From Collinsella sp. (lineage in GTDB: Bacteria > Actinomycetota > Coriobacteriia > Coriobacteriales > Coriobacteriaceae), in NCBI GenBank assembly GCA_019413925.1, contig DXMY01000050.1, positions 1 to 64,000 of the forward strand: a DNA stretch of 64,000 bases, written 5' to 3'. Made by a program: the position numbers and the translations under genes. The notes beneath the pieces were generated by a model. It was not told where the DNA came from and did no database searches. It saw only the letters and a program-made list of their open reading frames with translations. Below, one piece after another: positions 16,421 to 25,245 of the stretch. Within the stretch, counting starts at the first letter, position 1, and each line of letters begins with the position of its first letter.

Positions 16421-17542
16421 TTAAATCGGCTTCAAGAATGAAAGGTAATAATAACTTGTAGAGTAATGGTATATGTCACTTGTATTGAACACAGAAATAT
16501 ATGGATAATTAAAAACGCTTATATCCTCGATATATTTAGATTGATCGATTGCAGCAGATATATTCTTTAAGTACATAACTAAACACATTGAGATGATACA
16601 GAGCAGTAGCACAGAACCTTGCCTTGACTGGCCTTTTAAGAGTGCTGGCAATAATGCGCACTCAATTGCCAGCAAAGGCGCTGCAAGACGCGACGAAATT
16701 AGCTCGTTGCTCATAAATACGAGATAAATGCAAAACCCAATCGAATAACATTTGAATAAGAGCTTTGAAGATGTATCAACACTATTCCGTCCCGAATAAA
16801 GCATCACAGTTATGGAATAAATTACCAGCCTATAAATCAAGGCCAAAGGATTGGCGCCGCTTGTCTCATATGAAATACCAATTAATGAAACAATGTATTG
16901 AAGTACAAAAGAAAGACCAACTCCGATGCAAACCGAAGCTACTATTAAAGTAAAAATATGCTTGATTTGAATTTTTTGAACAACCAACAGTAGCAATAAC
17001 GCTAAAGCTCCGCTATGAATCGTCGAAAGCAGTAAATCGAGCAATATGAACTTGCCATGTTGCTCATTTTCAAGCATGGGAAGCATTAACCCAAGGAATA
17101 CGGCTACCACCAATCCTTGTCTTAATGCAGAAAAGAAGTAAACGAAGTATATTACAGGACATGCAAGCACTAAACTCAAAGCTCTATTTGGAGAATATCG
17201 TTTCAAGAATCTGCCCAGAAAGTACATTTCTAATACTGAAATTAATATGGACAAAGAAATGAAATCGAAGCCAAGGCTACGCCATAAATTGTTAATTATT
17301 TTCCATCCAAATTCTGAGTGAAATGCTTCAGTGTAATAGATGCTATTTAAGTTAATAGTGACAGGCGCAGACATAAAAATATAATTATACGCCAACCAAT
17401 CAATACCTTGCGCGTATCGAAGGGTTAGGAAAGAAGCTAAACAAAGAAACGAAAGTCCGTAAGAGATACGCTCCCATTTCGGATCAGATCCAAAGGCTGC
17501 GCATACTGCAGCGAGCAGAAATAGCCAAAGATATAAACTCAT
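16421..17542 (-). CDS. Wzy-like polymerase (EpsG family)
   Basis: A protein of 373 aa with many hydrophobic helices. The IDWLAYNYIF region followed by a large loop (about residues 55-95), and the conserved FFSALRQGLVVAVFL helix, fit EpsG/Wzy O-unit polymerases. The ATG at 17542 is chosen because GGGAG lies five bases upstream. The gene is AT-rich relative to its neighbours. Confidence 0.75.
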   Translation of the reverse strand: MSLYLWLFLLAAVCAAFGSDPKWERISYGLSFLCLASFLTLRYAQGIDWLAYNYIFMSAPVTINLNSIYYTEAFHSEFGWKIINNLWRSLGFDFISLSILISVLEMYFLGRFLKRYSPNRALSLVLACPVIYFVYFFSALRQGLVVAVFLGLMLPMLENEQHGKFILLDLLLSTIHSGALALLLLLVVQKIQIKHIFTLIVASVCIGVGLSFVLQYIVSLIGISYETSGANPLALIYRLVIYSITVMLYSGRNSVDTSSKLLFKCYSIGFCIYLVFMSNELISSRLAAPLLAIECALLPALLKGQSRQGSVLLLCIISMCLVMYLKNISAAIDQSKYIEDISVFNYPYISVFNTSDIYHYSTSYYYLSFLKPI

Positions 17543-17553
17543 GGGCACTCCCG

Positions 17554-18630
17554 TTATGTCAATCTAATATGATTGATTATAGAAAGATTGAATTCAACGC
17601 TCTGGTTGGCCTCGATGACAATCGATTCCTTTTTCCGGATTGTTTCCCTACACCCGCCCGTATCGTAGGTCACTACAGGCGTCCCGCACGCCTCGGCCTC
17701 AAGGTTCACGGTGGGGTAGTTGTCCTCAGTCGTGGGGTTGAAGAAGACGTCTGCCGCCGTATAGATCGTGGCGAGCTGCTCGCGCGAATCGGTACGGCGA
17801 ATGCCGATGACACCTGCTGGGAGCCGCCTGATCTGCTTCCCAGATAGTCCCACGAGCACGATCGCGTACTTCTCGTTGTCTATCTCTCCTGCTAGACGTA
17901 TGAAGTCGCCGAGTCCCTTGCGCTCAGTCCAGGGGCTCGCGACTCCCAAGATCATGAAACGGTTGCCAATACCGTAGCGATCGCGGAAGTCACTCGGGGT
18001 AGGCTTGAATACGCTCGTGTCAATAGTGTTGTGACGCACTTCGATAGGATAATCCTTGAGGAAGCTCTCCCCCACCAGGTCGGCAAGCCACTGCGACGGC
18101 GCTATGAGCTTCATGCGCTCAGCCGGCACCAAGTTAAAGAAGTGCTTCTTCGCGTCAAAATTCCACGTGCAAGAAGCCTTGGAGAATGTTTTGGGATAGG
18201 CATGCAGTTGCGAGCACGGCTCCCCGTACGCGCAATGGCCCGTAAAGGCCCAACAATCATGCAGGGTCCATTCGACCTTGCACTCGTGCGCGGCAAGCCA
18301 CTCAAAGAGCATCTCAACGTTTACATAGTACCCATGGATGTTGTGCAGATGCACTACGTCGGGGTTGATCTCGTCTAAGCGAGCAAGCAGGCGCCTTGTC
18401 GCCGCCTTGGAGTGGAAGCCTGCCTTGCCGTCGATTCGCGTCTGCAGTGCATCCAGACGCGAATCGATATCGGTCGAAAAGCGACACTCGTGCTCGCCTT
18501 CGGCCGTACGGCCGCGACCCCAGAAAACGAAGGAGTCGTTGCCCGCCGCTAGCAACCTGCGGTGCTCCTTCATCATAATGCCGCCGGTCGAGCCATTTGG
18601 CACCGTGTTTATATGGGCATAAACAGTCAC
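17554..18630 (-). CDS. GT4-family glycosyltransferase
   Basis: A protein of about 358 aa. Features include the N-terminal NGSTGGIMM loop, VVHLHNIHGYY, then the C-terminal GT-B half with GVASPWTERKGL, a FFNPTTEDNYPTVNLEAEAC segment (E-x7-E donor-binding motif) and GTPVVTYDTGG. It resembles WcaC-like capsule transferases. A GTG at 18630 overlaps the fnlC stop by one base, with GGAAGAG at proper spacing; an in-frame GTG at 18648 is the alternative. It may add the next sugar after FucNAc. Confidence 0.75.
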   Translation of the reverse strand: MTVYAHINTVPNGSTGGIMMKEHRRLLAAGNDSFVFWGRGRTAEGEHECRFSTDIDSRLDALQTRIDGKAGFHSKAATRRLLARLDEINPDVVHLHNIHGYYVNVEMLFEWLAAHECKVEWTLHDCWAFTGHCAYGEPCSQLHAYPKTFSKASCTWNFDAKKHFFNLVPAERMKLIAPSQWLADLVGESFLKDYPIEVRHNTIDTSVFKPTPSDFRDRYGIGNRFMILGVASPWTERKGLGDFIRLAGEIDNEKYAIVLVGLSGKQIRRLPAGVIGIRRTDSREQLATIYTAADVFFNPTTEDNYPTVNLEAEACGTPVVTYDTGGCRETIRKKESIVIEANQSVEFNLSIINHIRLT

Positions 18631-19814
18631 TACAGACTCTTCCTCCACACCATCTTGTCCACGACGCCGGTGTAGCTCTGGATGATCTTGACCACCTTGG
18701 TGGAGACGGTCTCGTCGGCGTAGTCGGGAACGGGCGCCTCGGGCAGCGACCCCTCCGCGTCGAGCTCGACGGCGGTGTGGACGGCCTGGAGCAGCCCCCT
18801 CTCAGAGATGCCGGCCAGCGTGAAGCACGCCTTGTCCAGGGCCTCGGGACGCTCGGTGGAGGTGCGGATGCACACCGCCGGGAACGGATGCCCGACGCTC
18901 GCGAAGAAGCTGGACTCCTCGGGCAGGGTGCCGGAGTCCGACACCACGGCGAAGGCGTTCATCTGCAGGCAGTTGTAGTCGTGAAAGCCCATGGGCTCGT
19001 GCATGCGCACGCGGGAGTCCAGCTTGAAGCCCGTGACCTCCAGGCGCTTGCGGGAGCGCGGGTGGCAGGAGTACAGGATCGGCATATTGTATTTCTCAGC
19101 CAGCGCGTTAATGGCGGTGAACAGGCTCGTAAAGTTCGCCTCGGTGTCGATGTTCTCCTCGCGGTGGGCGGAGAGCAGCATGTAGCGCTTGGGCTCCAAG
19201 CCGAGCTCGGCAAGGACATCAGAAGCCTCGATCTTGTCCAGATTGGCGCGCAGGACCTCCGCCATGGGCGACCCGGTGACGTAGGTGCGCTCCGGGGCGC
19301 AGCCGGTGTCCTTGAGGTAGCGGCGCGCGTGCTCGGAGTAGGCCAGGTTGACGTCGGAGATCACGTCGACGATGCGGCGGTTGGTCTCCTCGGGAAGGCA
19401 CTCGTCCTTGCAGCGGTTGCCCGCCTCCATGTGGAAGATTGGGATGTGCAAGCGCTTGGCCGCGATGGCGGAAAGGCAGCTGTTGGTGTCGCCCAGGATG
19501 AGGAGCGCGTCGGGCCGCACCTCAACCATGAGCTTGTAGGAGGCGGCGATGATGTTGCCCACGGTCTCGCCCAGGTCGGCGCCCACGGCGTCCAGGTAGA
19601 CGTCCGGGTCGTCCAGCGACAGGTCGCGGAAGAAGATGCCGTTGAGCGTGTAGTCGTAGTTCTGCCCGGTGTGAGCCAGCAGGCAGTCGAAGTGGCGGCG
19701 GCACTTCTTGATGACCTCGGACAAGCGGATGACCTCGGGGCGGGTACCCACGATGATTAGGAGCTTGAGTCGGCCGTCGTCCTTGAATGCGATGTCGGAA
19801 TAGTCCTTGCCCAT
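18630..19814 (-). CDS. fnlC: UDP-GlcNAc 2-epimerase-like enzyme, UDP-L-FucNAc synthase type
   Basis: A protein of 394 aa of the non-hydrolysing WecB/CapG fold: VGTRPEVIRLSEVIKKC at the N-terminus, then AHTGQNYDY, HMEAGNRC, SAHREENID and the VVSDSGTLPEESSF loop that binds UDP. Directly after the fnlA- and fnlB-type genes, it should catalyse the last (2-epimerisation) step to UDP-N-acetyl-L-fucosamine. A strong GAGGAGG precedes the ATG. Confidence 0.85.
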   Translation of the reverse strand: MGKDYSDIAFKDDGRLKLLIIVGTRPEVIRLSEVIKKCRRHFDCLLAHTGQNYDYTLNGIFFRDLSLDDPDVYLDAVGADLGETVGNIIAASYKLMVEVRPDALLILGDTNSCLSAIAAKRLHIPIFHMEAGNRCKDECLPEETNRRIVDVISDVNLAYSEHARRYLKDTGCAPERTYVTGSPMAEVLRANLDKIEASDVLAELGLEPKRYMLLSAHREENIDTEANFTSLFTAINALAEKYNMPILYSCHPRSRKRLEVTGFKLDSRVRMHEPMGFHDYNCLQMNAFAVVSDSGTLPEESSFFASVGHPFPAVCIRTSTERPEALDKACFTLAGISERGLLQAVHTAVELDAEGSLPEAPVPDYADETVSTKVVKIIQSYTGVVDKMVWRKSL

Positions 19815-19818
19815 GCGG

Positions 19819-21036
19819 CTAGACCTCCTCGTAGTAGGTGTCGGGGTTCTCGGGGTCGAAGGGCTCGTTTGCCCACATGACCGTCACGAGGTCCTCGGTG
19901 TCGGACAGGTTGGTGATGGAGTGCGTGTAGCCGGGGATCATCTCCACGGCGCGCATATCGGAACCCGAGACGATGTACTCGTCGACGGGGAACTGATTGC
20001 CCTCCGTGTCCTCCCCTACCTTCCTTAGCTTGATACTTGCGGTGCCGGAGACCACCAGGAACCTCTCCCACTTACTCATGTGCCAGTGGTTGCCCTTGGT
20101 GATGCCGGGCTTGGACACGTTGACGGAGACCTGGCCTCGCTCCGGAGTGCGCAGGAACTCCGTGAACGAGCCGCGTTCATCGATATTGGGCTTGAGGCCG
20201 TAGGCGAAGTGTCCCGGCTCATAGTAGGAAAGGAACGTGCTCCAGAGCTTCTTGGAGAAGGAGCCCTCGGTGAGGTCGAGTACCGAGAGGGTCTCGCGGC
20301 TGTCTCGGAAGCTGTCGAGCAGGTAGACGATCTCGCCCAGGGTCTTCACGTCGGTCCCGGGGACGTAGCAGAAGTCATCCCCCTCGACGCGCTCCAGCCC
20401 CTCGTAGCCGCAGCGGTGCTCCTCCCCCAGCAGGGCGGCCAGCATCTCGCCGACCAGGTCGTCGATGTAGAGGAGCTCCAGCTCAACGGAGGGGTCGTTG
20501 ACGGTGTAGGGGCGGCCGTTCGCGACGGCGTCGCAGAAGGTGGCCACGGCGGAGTTGTAGCGCGGTCGGCACCACTTGCCGTAGAGGTTCGGGAAGCGGT
20601 AGATGAGCACGGGGGCGCCGGTACGCTCCGAGTACTTGCGGAACAGCCCCTCCCCCGCCAGCTTCGACTCGCCGTAGACCGAGCCCTCGAAGCGGCCCGA
20701 CAGGCTCGCCTGCGCGGAGCTGGAGAGCATGACGGGGCACGCGTTGCCGTGGCGCTCCAAGGTGTCCAGCAGCGTGGAGGCGAACCCGAAGTTGCCCTCC
20801 ATGAACTCGGATTGGTCCTTGGGGCGGTTGACGCCGGCCAGGTTGAAGACGAAGTCGGCGCGGGAGCAGTAGCCGTCCAGCTCGGCGGGCGTCGAGTCGA
20901 GGTCGTACTCCATGACCTCGAGCGGCAATAAAGCCTGGTACTTCTCGCGGCGGTCCTTGCCGTCCCTTATGTTCTTCAGCGCGCAGCAGAGGTTCCTGCC
21001 GACGAAGCCCCTGGCGCCTGTGACGAGGACGCGCAC
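19819..21036 (-). CDS. fnlB: FnlB/CapF-type bifunctional SDR-cupin reductase
   Basis: A protein of 405 aa. The N-terminal SDR has GARGFVGRNL at residues 7-16 and the YGESKLAGE catalytic segment near 125. The C-terminal domain (about 285-400) is a cupin with GITKGNHWHMSKWERFLVV as metal-binding strand. This SDR-plus-cupin architecture is diagnostic of CapF/FnlB, which epimerises and reduces the 4-keto intermediate. The start is GTG, one base after the fnlA stop. Confidence 0.85.
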   Translation of the reverse strand: MRVLVTGARGFVGRNLCCALKNIRDGKDRREKYQALLPLEVMEYDLDSTPAELDGYCSRADFVFNLAGVNRPKDQSEFMEGNFGFASTLLDTLERHGNACPVMLSSSAQASLSGRFEGSVYGESKLAGEGLFRKYSERTGAPVLIYRFPNLYGKWCRPRYNSAVATFCDAVANGRPYTVNDPSVELELLYIDDLVGEMLAALLGEEHRCGYEGLERVEGDDFCYVPGTDVKTLGEIVYLLDSFRDSRETLSVLDLTEGSFSKKLWSTFLSYYEPGHFAYGLKPNIDERGSFTEFLRTPERGQVSVNVSKPGITKGNHWHMSKWERFLVVSGTASIKLRKVGEDTEGNQFPVDEYIVSGSDMRAVEMIPGYTHSITNLSDTEDLVTVMWANEPFDPENPDTYYEEV

Positions 21037-21037
21037 C

Positions 21038-22096
21038 CTACTGCACCGCCTCGTGCTCGCGGCCCTCGAGTGCCAGCTGCACGTACTCGGCGGTCTTGAT
21101 CTTGGCGATGGTGCCCTCCACGTCGAGCCTCTCGGTGTTGTGGCTCGTGTAGGACTCGTCGGCCTGGGTCTCCACCTCGCCGTCGACGACGAACTTGTCG
21201 TAGTTGAGGTCGCGCGAGTCGCAGGCGACGCGGTAGTAGCCGCCCATGTCCTCGGCGCGCAGTCGCTCCTCGCGGGTCATCAGGGTCTCGAAGAGCTTCT
21301 CGCCGTGGCGGGTGCCGATCACCTGGGTGCCCACCCGGCCGAAGACCTCCTGGACGGCCTCGGCGAGGTCGCCGATGGTGGAGGCCGGCGCCTTCTGGAT
21401 GAACAGGTCGCCGGGGTTGGCGTGCTCGAAGGCGAACTGCACCAGGTCAACCGCCTCGTCCAGGTTCATGAGGAAGCGGGTCATGTTGGGGTCGGTGACC
21501 GTCAGCGGCTCGCCCTTTCGGATGCGGTCGATGAACAGCGGGATGACCGAGCCGCGCGAGCACATGACGTTGCCGTAGCGGGTGCAGCAGATGGTGGTGC
21601 GGCCGGCGCCGTTGCGGGCGTTGGCATAGATGATGGACTCCATCATGGCCTTGGACTTGCCCATGGCGTTGATGGGGTAGGCGGCCTTGTCGGTGGACAG
21701 GCACACGACGCGGTCGACACCCTCCTCGATCGCGGCGTGCAGGACGTTGTCCGTGCCGATGACGTTGGTGCGCACGGCCTCCATGGGGAAGAACTCGCAG
21801 GAGGGAACCTGCTTCAAGGCGGCGGCGTGGAAGATGTAGTCCACGCCGTGCATGGCGTCGCGCACGCTCTGGGCGTTGCGGACGTCGCCGATGAAGAAGC
21901 GCACCTTGCAGGCGAGCTCGGGGGACCTCTCCTGCAGGCGGTGGCGCATGTCGTCCTGCTTCTTCTCGTCGCGGGAGAAGATGCGGATCTCCGCCAGGTC
22001 GGTGTTCATGAAGTGCTTGAGCACGGTGTTGCCGAACGAGCCGGTGCCGCCCGTGATCATGAGGGTCTTGTTTTTAAAGGTGGTCGAATCGTTCAT
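21038..22096 (-). CDS. fnlA: UDP-GlcNAc 4,6-dehydratase (FnlA/CapE type)
   Basis: A protein of 352 aa. The Rossmann loop is ITGGTGSFGN. The catalytic segment LSTDKAAYPINAMGKSKAMM has Met in place of the usual SDR Tyr (MxxxK), as in CapE/FnlA-like dehydratases. RYGNVMCSRGSVIPLF is conserved. It starts the UDP-L-FucNAc branch. fnlA, fnlB and fnlC form a GC-rich block inside an otherwise more AT-rich operon. Confidence 0.85.
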   Translation of the reverse strand: MNDSTTFKNKTLMITGGTGSFGNTVLKHFMNTDLAEIRIFSRDEKKQDDMRHRLQERSPELACKVRFFIGDVRNAQSVRDAMHGVDYIFHAAALKQVPSCEFFPMEAVRTNVIGTDNVLHAAIEEGVDRVVCLSTDKAAYPINAMGKSKAMMESIIYANARNGAGRTTICCTRYGNVMCSRGSVIPLFIDRIRKGEPLTVTDPNMTRFLMNLDEAVDLVQFAFEHANPGDLFIQKAPASTIGDLAEAVQEVFGRVGTQVIGTRHGEKLFETLMTREERLRAEDMGGYYRVACDSRDLNYDKFVVDGEVETQADESYTSHNTERLDVEGTIAKIKTAEYVQLALEGREHEAVQ

Positions 22097-22873
22097 CTAT
22101 TTGCCTTCCTTACGTTTGGCTTTTGTAAACTGGTAAAAGAGGAATTTCGTATTGGTTACGAGGTATCGTTTGAAAAGCCGTTTTGGCTCTTGAATTAGTC
22201 TGTATAGCCACTCGAGACTCAGGTTTTGCATCCATATCGGCGCCTCTGGCACCACGCCAGCGAGGACATTGAACGCTCCGCCAACACCGATCATCAACGG
22301 CTGTGGCCCTCCCTTGAGCTCGTGCATAAGAACTTCTTGACGGGGCGCGCCAAGAGCAATCCATGCGAAGTTAGCTCCTGAGTTGGCGATGCGATTAGAA
22401 AGCTCATACTTTTCGTTGTCGGACAAAGGACGGAAAACGGACGGTTCCATTCCCACAATTTTTAAGCCAGGGAAATCCCTGTTGAGCGATTCTCTGAGGG
22501 CGTCAAGATTCTTCTGTTCATTTCCGTAGAAATAGTGACTCCACCCGTATTGACTGGAAATCTCAAAAATCTCGCGCATCAAGTCCGGACCGGTAACGCG
22601 GTCCATCGATTCAAATGACTTACGGCCTACAACTGATAAGGGCTTGCCGTCGGGAACGGACATGACTGATTCCGCCTGGCAATCCCAATAGGAGGGGTCA
22701 TCATGAGCCAAAACAGACGTATGGGCATTTGAGACGCAAATGTACTCGCCATGGAGTTCATCGATATGTTCAGCTAGAAAATTGATGCAATCTGCCATGT
22801 TTGTTCCCGTGATCGGAACATCGATCACGGGAACGCGATTCAACTCAGAGTATTTCGAATAATCCTCGAGCAT
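22097..22873 (-). CDS. WecG/TagA/CpsF-family glycosyltransferase
   Basis: A protein of 258 aa. The family signature is seen in SNAHTSVLAHDD, VMSVPDGKPLSVVGR, RVTGPDLM, and the C-terminal ALGAPRQEVLMHE / GVGGAFNVLAG segments. TagA-type enzymes (GT26) add ManNAc or a related sugar to the primed lipid. The ATG at 22873 shares its A with the stop of the preceding gene (TAATG), so the upstream GTG at 22879 is less likely. Confidence 0.85.
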   Translation of the reverse strand: MLEDYSKYSELNRVPVIDVPITGTNMADCINFLAEHIDELHGEYICVSNAHTSVLAHDDPSYWDCQAESVMSVPDGKPLSVVGRKSFESMDRVTGPDLMREIFEISSQYGWSHYFYGNEQKNLDALRESLNRDFPGLKIVGMEPSVFRPLSDNEKYELSNRIANSGANFAWIALGAPRQEVLMHELKGGPQPLMIGVGGAFNVLAGVVPEAPIWMQNLSLEWLYRLIQEPKRLFKRYLVTNTKFLFYQFTKAKRKEGK

Positions 22874-23634
22874 TAGCACGCACCCTTACCGGTGATGACC
22901 TCAATAACCGTGAGAATCACAATCTTGAGGTCGGTGAGGATGCCCCGGTTGGCGATGTACTCCAGGTCTCGGCGGACCATGCCGTCGAAACCGGTGGAGT
23001 TGCGCTCCGTCACCTGCCACCAGCCGGTTATCCCGGGCTTCACGGCCAGGCGCTGCAGGTCGAACTCGGTGTACTCCGCGACCTCGTTGGGCAGAGGCGG
23101 GCGCGGGCCCACGACGGACATCTGGCCCAGGAACACGTTCAGGAACTGCGGGAACTCGTCGATTGAGTGCTTGCGGATGAACCTGCCGATCCTGGTGAGG
23201 CGCGGGTCCTCCCTCATCTTGAACATGGCGCCGGCGATCTCGTTCTGCTCCTTGAGCTCGGCGAGGCGCTCGTCGGCGTCCCTGTACATGGAGCGGAACT
23301 TCCACATGCGGAAGGTGGACAGGCTGCCGTCGGGGCGAGTCTGTCCCACGCGGATCTGGCTGTAGAACGGGTTGCCCTCGCTCTCCAGGCGGATGGCCGC
23401 GGCGAGAACCAGGCTCGGTATGGCGATTACAGCCAGCACGCAACTGCTGAACACGATGTCGAAGACGCGCTTTACGGTGCGGTAGGCCAGGCGCGTGCGG
23501 TCCCAATCCTTCACGGCCTGCATGGCCTTGTAGCGCATGCTCGCGTCGCCGCCATTCATGGCCTGGGCAACGAGCGCGGCCCCCACCGGCGCTCCTTCTG
23601 AATATTCAGTTTTATCTGACAATTTTTCCTTCAA
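22873..23634 (-). CDS. Priming sugar-phosphate transferase (bacterial sugar transferase family)
   Basis: A protein of about 253 aa. One hydrophobic helix (about residues 57-82) precedes the cytosolic catalytic domain with FRMWKFRSM, the conserved DPRLTRIGRFIRKHSIDEFP segment, MSVVGPRP and VKPGITGWWQV. It transfers a sugar phosphate to undecaprenyl phosphate, starting the repeat unit. It lacks the long multi-helix N-terminus of WbaP. The start is uncertain: TTG at 23634, or TTG at 23622 which has AAGGA upstream. Confidence 0.85.
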   Translation of the reverse strand: MKEKLSDKTEYSEGAPVGAALVAQAMNGGDASMRYKAMQAVKDWDRTRLAYRTVKRVFDIVFSSCVLAVIAIPSLVLAAAIRLESEGNPFYSQIRVGQTRPDGSLSTFRMWKFRSMYRDADERLAELKEQNEIAGAMFKMREDPRLTRIGRFIRKHSIDEFPQFLNVFLGQMSVVGPRPPLPNEVAEYTEFDLQRLAVKPGITGWWQVTERNSTGFDGMVRRDLEYIANRGILTDLKIVILTVIEVITGKGAC

Positions 23635-23689
23635 ACCTACGTCCCCGCCCCTGGGGATCCTCCCTGTCCCGTTAGACAGTCGCCTGCAG

Positions 23690-24235
23690 CTAGGCGATCG
23701 CCTTTTTAAGGTTTCGCATTACGCGCTGCTCGGCTGAAAGCACGGCAAGGCCAACACGCGTGGTTACGCGTCGGCCGCACAAGTCGAGCTCCAAATAAGC
23801 AGTGCTCTTGCGTCTATTAATGGTTTTGATAAGGCCTTCGTGGCCCAGCAGCGGGCCTGCCGTCACTACGACCTGGTCGCCGTCTTTTAAGGCCTCGCTC
23901 ATGGGAACTACGCGGTCTCCCTTATGCGTAAAACTGCCAATAAGCTGGACCTCTTCTTTTGCCAGCGGCACAAATTGACCGTCCTGGGATAGCACCCGGG
24001 CAAAGTCATCCATGCGCAGCAGATACTGTTGCACGGTGCGGGGATCTGCCGTGTCGCAGATAAGATAACCGGGAAAGAGCGGCTTGGTCGTATTGACCCA
24101 TTCGCCGTGTACTTTAATCTCGGTTTGAAATTGGGGATAAAAGAGCTCCTGCATGGCACCAGCCGGCACCACGCGCTCGATGCGCTCGCGCATTGCGTCT
24201 TCGCGGCCGTTAATGACTTGGATCACATACCACAC
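23690..24235 (-). CDS. NusG-family antiterminator of the LoaP/RfaH type
   Basis: A protein of about 181 aa. The NGN domain (WYVIQVINGRED at the start, LFPGYLICDT in the middle) is followed by a KOW domain with DGDQVVVTAGPLLGHEGLIK. As first gene of a long polysaccharide operon and not the core nusG, it probably prevents early termination over the 12.6-kb transcript. Three in-frame GTG codons compete (24244, 24241, 24235); the GGGGG just upstream best fits 24235. Confidence 0.85.
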   Translation of the reverse strand: MWYVIQVINGREDAMRERIERVVPAGAMQELFYPQFQTEIKVHGEWVNTTKPLFPGYLICDTADPRTVQQYLLRMDDFARVLSQDGQFVPLAKEEVQLIGSFTHKGDRVVPMSEALKDGDQVVVTAGPLLGHEGLIKTINRRKSTAYLELDLCGRRVTTRVGLAVLSAEQRVMRNLKKAIA

Positions 24236-24830
24236 GAGCACCACCCCCTTGCTGTCTTACGTGTGGCTCACGGGGTTTGGGTATGGCTTCGCCAGGGCGC
24301 TTGTGCGCGAAGGCGCTCCATATTCAAACCCTGAGCCCAGTTAGACAAGCACGTGGCTCTGCCCCACCGTGAACGGTATGTATAGAAGCAGTTGCTAGAG
24401 TCGCGGACGTGTATCGCAAAAATGACCGCGACCCAAGCTGGCTGCGTGCGAGCCAGTCAAGCGGGAACAAAACTGGACCGCACGCAAACAGCTGTAGGAC
24501 TACTACGCTTTGACACACAAGCTATTAAATGCACCTTGGAATTACATCAATGCAAATAAATAACGTCGCATGACTTCTTTATTGGAGCTCGTGGTGTTTC
24601 TGGCACCGCCGTTACGGCCGGATGCTGATCAACCCTGCGCTTTATGGCTTGCTGGAGCCGCGAGCACAGTTGAACTCATGTAACGCTAGGTATCCTAGCA
24701 CAAGCTGATGGCGAAACTGATTTTGGTTGTGCCGGACAACATTTCGTTCATTTGACGTGTTCAAGGGGGTGGTTTTGGGAAATTGTTCACATTGATGCAG
24801 GTTATTGACGTACTGGCGGTGATTAGGGGC
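24236..24830 (-). promoter_or_regulatory. Long leader of the polysaccharide operon
   Basis: About 600 bp without a convincing gene precede the antiterminator. On the minus strand it holds a stable hairpin CTGGCT/AGCCAG (24451-24456 with 24438-24443, 7-nt loop) and a short palindrome GCTAGG-ATA-CCTAGC (24685-24699). A structured leader is expected where a LoaP-type factor loads. The promoter position is not resolved. Confidence 0.45.
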
Positions 24831-24968
24831 GTTACTGAACGCCTAAATGAAGCGGCGAACTACGCTGATAATCGCGTATGTCAAACAAACTAAGTACAGA
24901 CATGGGAAATAAATTGTGCAACTTTTTGTTGGCGTAGGTAGGGTTTGTGGCGCGTGGTTTTTTGGCAT

Positions 24969-25000
24969 GAAAAAAGGCCTTCGGAATTCCGAAGGCCTTT
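24969..25000 (-). terminator. Rho-independent terminator of the second tRNA-Ala
   Basis: 24973-25000 is a perfect 28-bp palindrome (AAAGGCCTTCGG and its complement), followed on the minus strand by further T residues, 13 bp after the tRNA 3' end. Confidence 0.85.
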
Positions 25001-25013
25001 GCATTCACGATGG

Positions 25014-25086
25014 TGGAGACGAGGGGGATCGAACCCCTGACCTCTTGACTGCCAGTCAAGCGCTCTCCCAGCTGAGCTACGCCCCC
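25014..25086 (-). tRNA. tRNA-Ala (anticodon GGC), second copy
   Basis: Base-for-base identical to the tRNA at 74-146, on the same strand, again without encoded CCA. The flanks and terminators differ, so only the tRNA itself is duplicated. Confidence 0.97.
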
Positions 25087-25245
25087 GTTACGTGGAGATA
25101 CTATAGGGGAAGACTTTCTTTGATGCAAGGACTATTTTGGGTTGAATCTCTTACTTACGGGTTTTCCTGGGACGGGGCAGAAATAATCACTCTTCGAGCG
25201 CTTATTTCTATCCACCGTCCCGATAAAACCCTGATGCGATAGACC

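Noticed and set aside
18597..19760. 387-codon plus-strand frame over fnlC
   Set aside because: Shadow of the 2-epimerase-like gene; no protein family resemblance.
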